Shown here: positions 60,543 to 64,000 of the stretch, one piece after another
Layout of the letters: every line of letters starts with the position of its first letter
How positions within the stretch are numbered: position 1 is the stretch's first letter
NCBI GenBank assembly: GCA_020633625.1
Contig: JACKDJ010000022.1
Location: forward strand, 1-64,000
DNA from: Myxococcales bacterium
GTDB taxonomy: Bacteria; Myxococcota_A; Bradymonadia; REDH01
Direction of reading: 5' to 3'
Length of the DNA: 64,000 bases
Position numbers and translations under genes: made by a program
The notes under the pieces: generated by a model
The model's input: only the letters and a program-made list of their open reading frames with translations
Told to the model about the DNA's origin: nothing
Database searches by the model: none

Positions 60543-61166
60543 CTAGAATCCAAACAGCGGAAGCTGCGCTGGAGACATGGGAGACCCGCCGTACCCTGCG
60601 GGTTCGGCATCGCTTGCGGCGGTCGCCGAACTGAGCCCTGTCTCGTGCGCGAGCAGCCAGCGCTTGCGCTCGAGCCCGCCTGCATACCCCGTCAGCGCGC
60701 CATCGGCGCCGATCACTCTGTGGCACGGGACGATGATCGCGATCGGGTTCTGCCCATTCGCCAACCCGACGGCCCGGACCGCGCGCGGCTTCGCGAGCCG
60801 CTCGGCAAGCGCGCCGTACGAGACCGTGGACCCAACGGGGATACTCTGCAGCGCAGACCAGACCAGTCGCTGAAACTCAGTCCCCGCGACGGAGAGGGCG
60901 ATGCTCTCGACGACGCGCGGCTGCCCGCCGAAGTACGCCTCCACCGCCGCGCGGGCGGTGGAAGCAGAGCCGCGCGTGCGGAGTTCGATGCCCGCGCCGC
61001 CCCGCTGCCGCCGCAACAGCTCGAACATGCGCGCCTCTCGGTCCTCCCACTCGAGCGCCCAGACGGCGCCGTCGTCGTCGGTGAGGAGCGTCAGCGGACC
61101 GATCGGGGTGCCGACGCTCTCGCGCCAGAGTGCGCGAGTCGGACCAGCGCCGATGCGGGAGGCCAC
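60543..61166 (-). CDS. ogt: methylated-DNA-protein-cysteine methyltransferase (Ogt-type)
   Basis: DNA-repair protein of 207 residues that removes alkyl groups from O6-alkylguanine. The acceptor is C148 in IIVPCHRVIGADG, with the helix-turn-helix Arg region (PRAVRAVGLANGQNP) and the later YAGGLERKRWLLAHE. The N-terminal domain (about 1-85) is shorter and less conserved, as in Ogt. The long Ala/Ser C-terminal tail after 176 is unusual but unstructured. It is convergent with the RlmL-like gene and 21 bp downstream of the SurA-like gene, in the same direction. Confidence 0.92.
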   Translation of the reverse strand: MASRIGAGPTRALWRESVGTPIGPLTLLTDDDGAVWALEWEDREARMFELLRRQRGGAGIELRTRGSASTARAAVEAYFGGQPRVVESIALSVAGTEFQRLVWSALQSIPVGSTVSYGALAERLAKPRAVRAVGLANGQNPIAIIVPCHRVIGADGALTGYAGGLERKRWLLAHETGLSSATAASDAEPAGYGGSPMSPAQLPLFGF

Positions 61167-61187
61167 GGGCGGCGCTCGGCGGCGCGA

Positions 61188-62417
61188 TCAGTGGGCGCCG
61201 GAGCCGTCCGCAGCGGGTTCCGCGGGCGGCTCCGCGACGGGCTCGCCGAGGCCCGACGGCTCGGCACCGCCGGTCTCCGTCTCCAGACCCCACACGTCCT
61301 CGTTGTAGACGATCTGGGCGTCGCGGATGAGCGAGTTCTCGACCTCCTGGCTCAGCCGGTCGCGGTTGCGTCGGCGGAGGGGGGCGTAGAGGACGTCGCG
61401 GACCTCATCGAGCTCGCGGTAGCCCTCGGGGCGGTGGTCCAGAATCTCGAAAATCTGGAAGCCGAGCTCCGTGCGGAGAGGCTCCGTGACCGTTCCGACA
61501 CGGGCGCGGAACAGGGCGGCCTCTACGTTCTCGTCCAGCCCGGTCGCGCGGCCTCGGGCGATCCACCCGCGGTCGCCCCCGCGCACGCGGTCGGCGCTCT
61601 CGCTGTCAGACGTCGCCACGGCGGCGAAGTCCTCGCCGCCGGTTGTGACGCGCCGGCGCAGCGCGTCGATCCGGGTCCGGGCCTCGGTCACCTGCGCTTC
61701 GGGGGCGTCGGTCCGCAGTCGAACGGTGATCGTGCGCACGCGGACGCGTTCACCCTCTTGGTAGCGCTCGCGGTTGGCCGCATAGAACTGGGCGATGTCG
61801 TCGTCGGATGGCTCGAGCTGACCCTGCTCGGCGAGCGCGCGGTCGATCGCGATCTCGTTTCGCTTGTCCTCGATGAACTGCTCCCGCGAGACGCCGCGCT
61901 GGGCGAGAAAGCGCTCGAACAGACGGTCGTTGTCGAACGTCTCGCCGAGCTCGCTGCGGATCTGCTCGACGACGTCCTCGTCGGTGACCTGCACTCCGCG
62001 CCCGTGGACCCAGCCTTCGAGCAACGCCTGCTGGACCGCCGCGCGAACCAGTCGCCGTCGGCGCTCGTTCCGCCACTCGGGAGTCGTCGGCTCGCGGCCG
62101 GGGAGCCGCTCATACCGCTCGACCATCACGCGGATCTCCTCTGCGAGCTCGACTTGCGTCATCACGGGCTCGCAGTTCACGAGCGCGACCGCGTCGGGAT
62201 GCGCGCCGCCACACGGGGCATCCGACGGCGCAGGTGTCGGCTCGGCGGCCGCGCCGGTGCCATCGCCCGAGCCACCGCCAGCCGGGTCGACGGACGGCAC
62301 CGTGGGCGCATCCGGGCCACACTTGCACGCGGGAGCGGCGAGTGAGCCGAGAACCAGGAACGCGAGCGGGGCGAGGCGCGCGCCGGAGCGGCGAATCGTG
62401 CGCGAAGCTGCGGACAT
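61188..62417 (-). CDS. SurA/PpiC-type peptidylprolyl isomerase lipoprotein
   Basis: 409-residue exported protein with probable lipobox AAPAC (C31), an Ala/Pro/Gly linker to about 70, a SurA-like N-terminal helical domain (about 75-220; TDEDVVEQIRSELGETF, FIEDKRNEIAIDRAL) and one parvulin domain (about 225-330; RVRTITVRLRTDAPEAQ, GGEDFAAVATSDSES, RGGDRGWIARG, LGFQIFEILDHRP). The C-terminal helix region (RRNRDRLSQEVENSL) completes the SurA arrangement. Such proteins chaperone outer-membrane barrels. Unlike E. coli SurA it seems lipid-anchored. It is divergent from the HEAT-like lipoprotein. Confidence 0.88.
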   Translation of the reverse strand: MSAASRTIRRSGARLAPLAFLVLGSLAAPACKCGPDAPTVPSVDPAGGGSGDGTGAAAEPTPAPSDAPCGGAHPDAVALVNCEPVMTQVELAEEIRVMVERYERLPGREPTTPEWRNERRRRLVRAAVQQALLEGWVHGRGVQVTDEDVVEQIRSELGETFDNDRLFERFLAQRGVSREQFIEDKRNEIAIDRALAEQGQLEPSDDDIAQFYAANRERYQEGERVRVRTITVRLRTDAPEAQVTEARTRIDALRRRVTTGGEDFAAVATSDSESADRVRGGDRGWIARGRATGLDENVEAALFRARVGTVTEPLRTELGFQIFEILDHRPEGYRELDEVRDVLYAPLRRRNRDRLSQEVENSLIRDAQIVYNEDVWGLETETGGAEPSGLGEPVAEPPAEPAADGSGAH

Positions 62418-62520
62418 TGCGACGTCGGGGCGAGGTAGAGAACGGCCGACGTCCCCTTACACCACGGCTCCCGAGGGCGCCACAGCCGCGTGGTGCGCCT
62501 AGGTCCGCGGGCGGCTGGCG

Positions 62521-62550
62521 TTGACAGCCGGCGCGGCGAGCGGGTATCGC
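62521..62550 (+). promoter_or_regulatory. candidate sigma-70-type promoter of the HEAT-like lipoprotein
   Basis: TTGACA (62521-62526) is followed after 18 bp by TATCGC (62545-62550). Transcription would start near 62557. GGAGG at 62570-62574 then serves the ATG at 62581. Confidence 0.5.
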
Positions 62551-62580
62551 GTGGTCATCACGACGCCTCGGAGGCACGTA

Positions 62581-64000
62581 ATGCTACGCCGACTCACACT
62601 CGCTCTCGCCACATTCGCAGCGCTCGAGGCCTGCACTCCGGCAGAGGACTGGAACAGCGCCGAGTACATCCAGTACCGGCTCGAGCAGAGCGACCCGCGT
62701 GCCTTCCAGGAGATGTCGCACCTGTCGCCGGAGGACCGCGCGACGCTGGTGCCGACGCTCGTCGAAATCTACAACTCGGGCGTGTTCCAGGAAGAGTCGC
62801 TGCGCGCGCTGGTCACCGCGGCTGACGCGCGCGGTCGAGAGGTCTTCCTCGCCGCGCTGCAGCGCAGCGACGACAACCTCGCAGGACAGGCTGCTCGCGG
62901 ACTCGCCGCGATCAGCGACTCGGCCTCGTCAGAAGCCATCGCCCAGCGGCTCGCGACGGTCACGCAGACCTCCGCATACCCCGCGTTCGTCGAGGCCATC
63001 GCGGCGATTCCGACGCCCGCCGCAGCCGAAGTGGTCGCGGGGATGCTGATGCGGCCGGTCGAGCGCATCGGCGGCATAGCGACGGTCCGAAAGTCTTGCG
63101 GCATCCTCGGCGCCGTCGAGTCCCCGTCACCTGCCGTCATCGACGCGCTCGTGTTCTCGCTCTCGAACTTCGAGCCGCAGCCATTCCAGGACGCGCTCGC
63201 CGACTGCGAGCTCGCGCTGCTCGCGCACGGCGACGCGGCCGTCCCCAAGCTCGCCGAGACCTTCCGCGGCGAGAACGCGGCCGTCAATACGCGATTGCTC
63301 GCCATCCAGTACCAGGCCGTAGTCGGCCAGCTCCGCGCCGCGGCCGTCCTCGCCCACATGACGTCGCCGGCGGCGATGGCCCCGCTCCTACAGTGGGTTG
63401 GCACCCACCAGGACGTCCCCGCCGCGCAGCTCTCTCAGATGACGAACGAGCAGGCGGCGCAGTGGTACGAGTACCACGGGCAGATGTTCACCGCGGTCAT
63501 CCAGGGGCTCGCGTACGCCCACTCGGACGACACCGTGGCAGCGCTTCGCGCGCTCGAGTCGGTCGAGGGCGAGGGCTCCCTGCTCGCCAACTTCTCGCTC
63601 TGGTTCCAGCTCTCTGCGGGCGCGGAGTTCGGGCTCCGCACCTCGGTGCAGGAAGCCCTGATGAAGGTCGGCAACGACACGGACCGAGAGCTGCTCTGGC
63701 AGCGAGCGACCGAGGGGGCGCTCGGCTCGGCACGCGGCGCCTACTTCGTCACCGAGTTCCGCAAGAACGCGCTGCACTACGTCGGCCGCACCGCACGGCC
63801 GGGCGAGCTCGCGCGCTTCACGGCGCTGGCCGCCGCGCAGCAGAACCCCGCCGAGTTCTCGATGCACGTCGGCTACTTCGCGCTCGCCGAGATCTGCGGC
63901 GACGACGTCGCCTGCTACGTCGCGAAGCTGTCGGATCCGACCGCCGTGCTCGAGCACGAGTCCGTCACCGCGGCACTCGCGCCGCTCGACGAGGCGACTC
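62581..64000 (+). CDS. HEAT-repeat-like lipoprotein (3' end outside window)
   Basis: The frame runs from the ATG at 62581 without a stop to the window end, giving at least 473 residues. The signal peptide ends ALEAC, a lipobox with C18. The mature part is helical and made of HEAT/TPR-like repeats of about 35-40 residues (ESLRALVTAADARGREVFLAALQ; AAEVVAGMLMRPVERIGGIATV; DDTVAALRALESVEGEGS), with few Cys. Such arrays mediate protein contacts. The strong GGAGG site and upstream promoter support the start. No catalytic motif is visible; family unresolved, and the C-terminus is missing. Confidence 0.85.
   Translation, partial: MLRRLTLALATFAALEACTPAEDWNSAEYIQYRLEQSDPRAFQEMSHLSPEDRATLVPTLVEIYNSGVFQEESLRALVTAADARGREVFLAALQRSDDNLAGQAARGLAAISDSASSEAIAQRLATVTQTSAYPAFVEAIAAIPTPAAAEVVAGMLMRPVERIGGIATVRKSCGILGAVESPSPAVIDALVFSLSNFEPQPFQDALADCELALLAHGDAAVPKLAETFRGENAAVNTRLLAIQYQAVVGQLRAAAVLAHMTSPAAMAPLLQWVGTHQDVPAAQLSQMTNEQAAQWYEYHGQMFTAVIQGLAYAHSDDTVAALRALESVEGEGSLLANFSLWFQLSAGAEFGLRTSVQEALMKVGNDTDRELLWQRATEGALGSARGAYFVTEFRKNALHYVGRTARPGELARFTALAAAQQNPAEFSMHVGYFALAEICGDDVACYVAKLSDPTAVLEHESVTAALAPLDEAT

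Overview
The window is about 70% GC, densely coded on both strands, and carries no phage, transposon, CRISPR or rRNA sequence. Two proteins end in a MYXO-CTERM-type sorting tail (Gly-Cys, a Trp-containing hydrophobic helix, an Arg cluster). About a dozen have lipobox signal peptides, and several are Cys-rich or Asp-rich surface proteins of the MopE, DUF4215 and thrombospondin-3 kinds. Together these point to a chromosome of a Myxococcota (former Deltaproteobacteria) species, perhaps Polyangia/Sandaracinaceae-like. That placement is inferred from content; no marker gene was searched.

Layout. 0-6.4 kb: VOC protein, methionine-salvage genes (mtnB, a class I aminotransferase, mtnD) interleaved with a VKOR-DsbA fusion, then RNase D and a partner. 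6.5-14.7 kb: metallo-beta-lactamase-fold hydrolase and a tamA-tamB pair for outer-membrane assembly, with TamA apparently lipidated. 14.7-17.8 kb: LMW phosphatase, DUF6918-like protein, glycerophosphodiesterase and small envelope proteins. 17.8-22.7 kb: a translationally coupled set of acyl-CoA dehydrogenase, PlsB-like acyltransferase, a GpsA-like protein lacking its catalytic residues, and a lipoprotein. 22.7-31 kb: a 1751-residue MYXO-CTERM surface protein, an M20 peptidase and gluQ. 31.1-33.7 kb: zapA-fau-rny behind a near-consensus sigma-70-type promoter.

33.7-47.2 kb is mainly exported proteins: Cys-rich lipoproteins, a MopE-like protein with a 300-residue glycine-rich segment, a 1561-residue DUF4215/jelly-roll lipoprotein and an eight-repeat Asp/Cys lipoprotein, with a photolyase between them. 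47.2-54 kb: glycosyltransferase, a dicarboxylate-type symporter with a large extra loop, a di-heme cytochrome, a PH-domain protein, a UPF0462-like protein, and a tRNA-Lys/tRNA-Glu operon with promoter and terminator. 54.2-64 kb: a vWA/calcium-repeat lipoprotein, DUF202 protein, solitary DNA methyltransferase, tandem FKBP lipoprotein, RlmL-like methyltransferase, Ogt, SurA-like lipoprotein and a HEAT-like lipoprotein cut by the window end.

Most of the window is housekeeping plus envelope biogenesis. The least explained items are the degenerate GpsA in the lipid operon, the four 208-residue repeats of the MYXO-CTERM protein, the paired palindromes at the gluQ start, and the symporter insertion.
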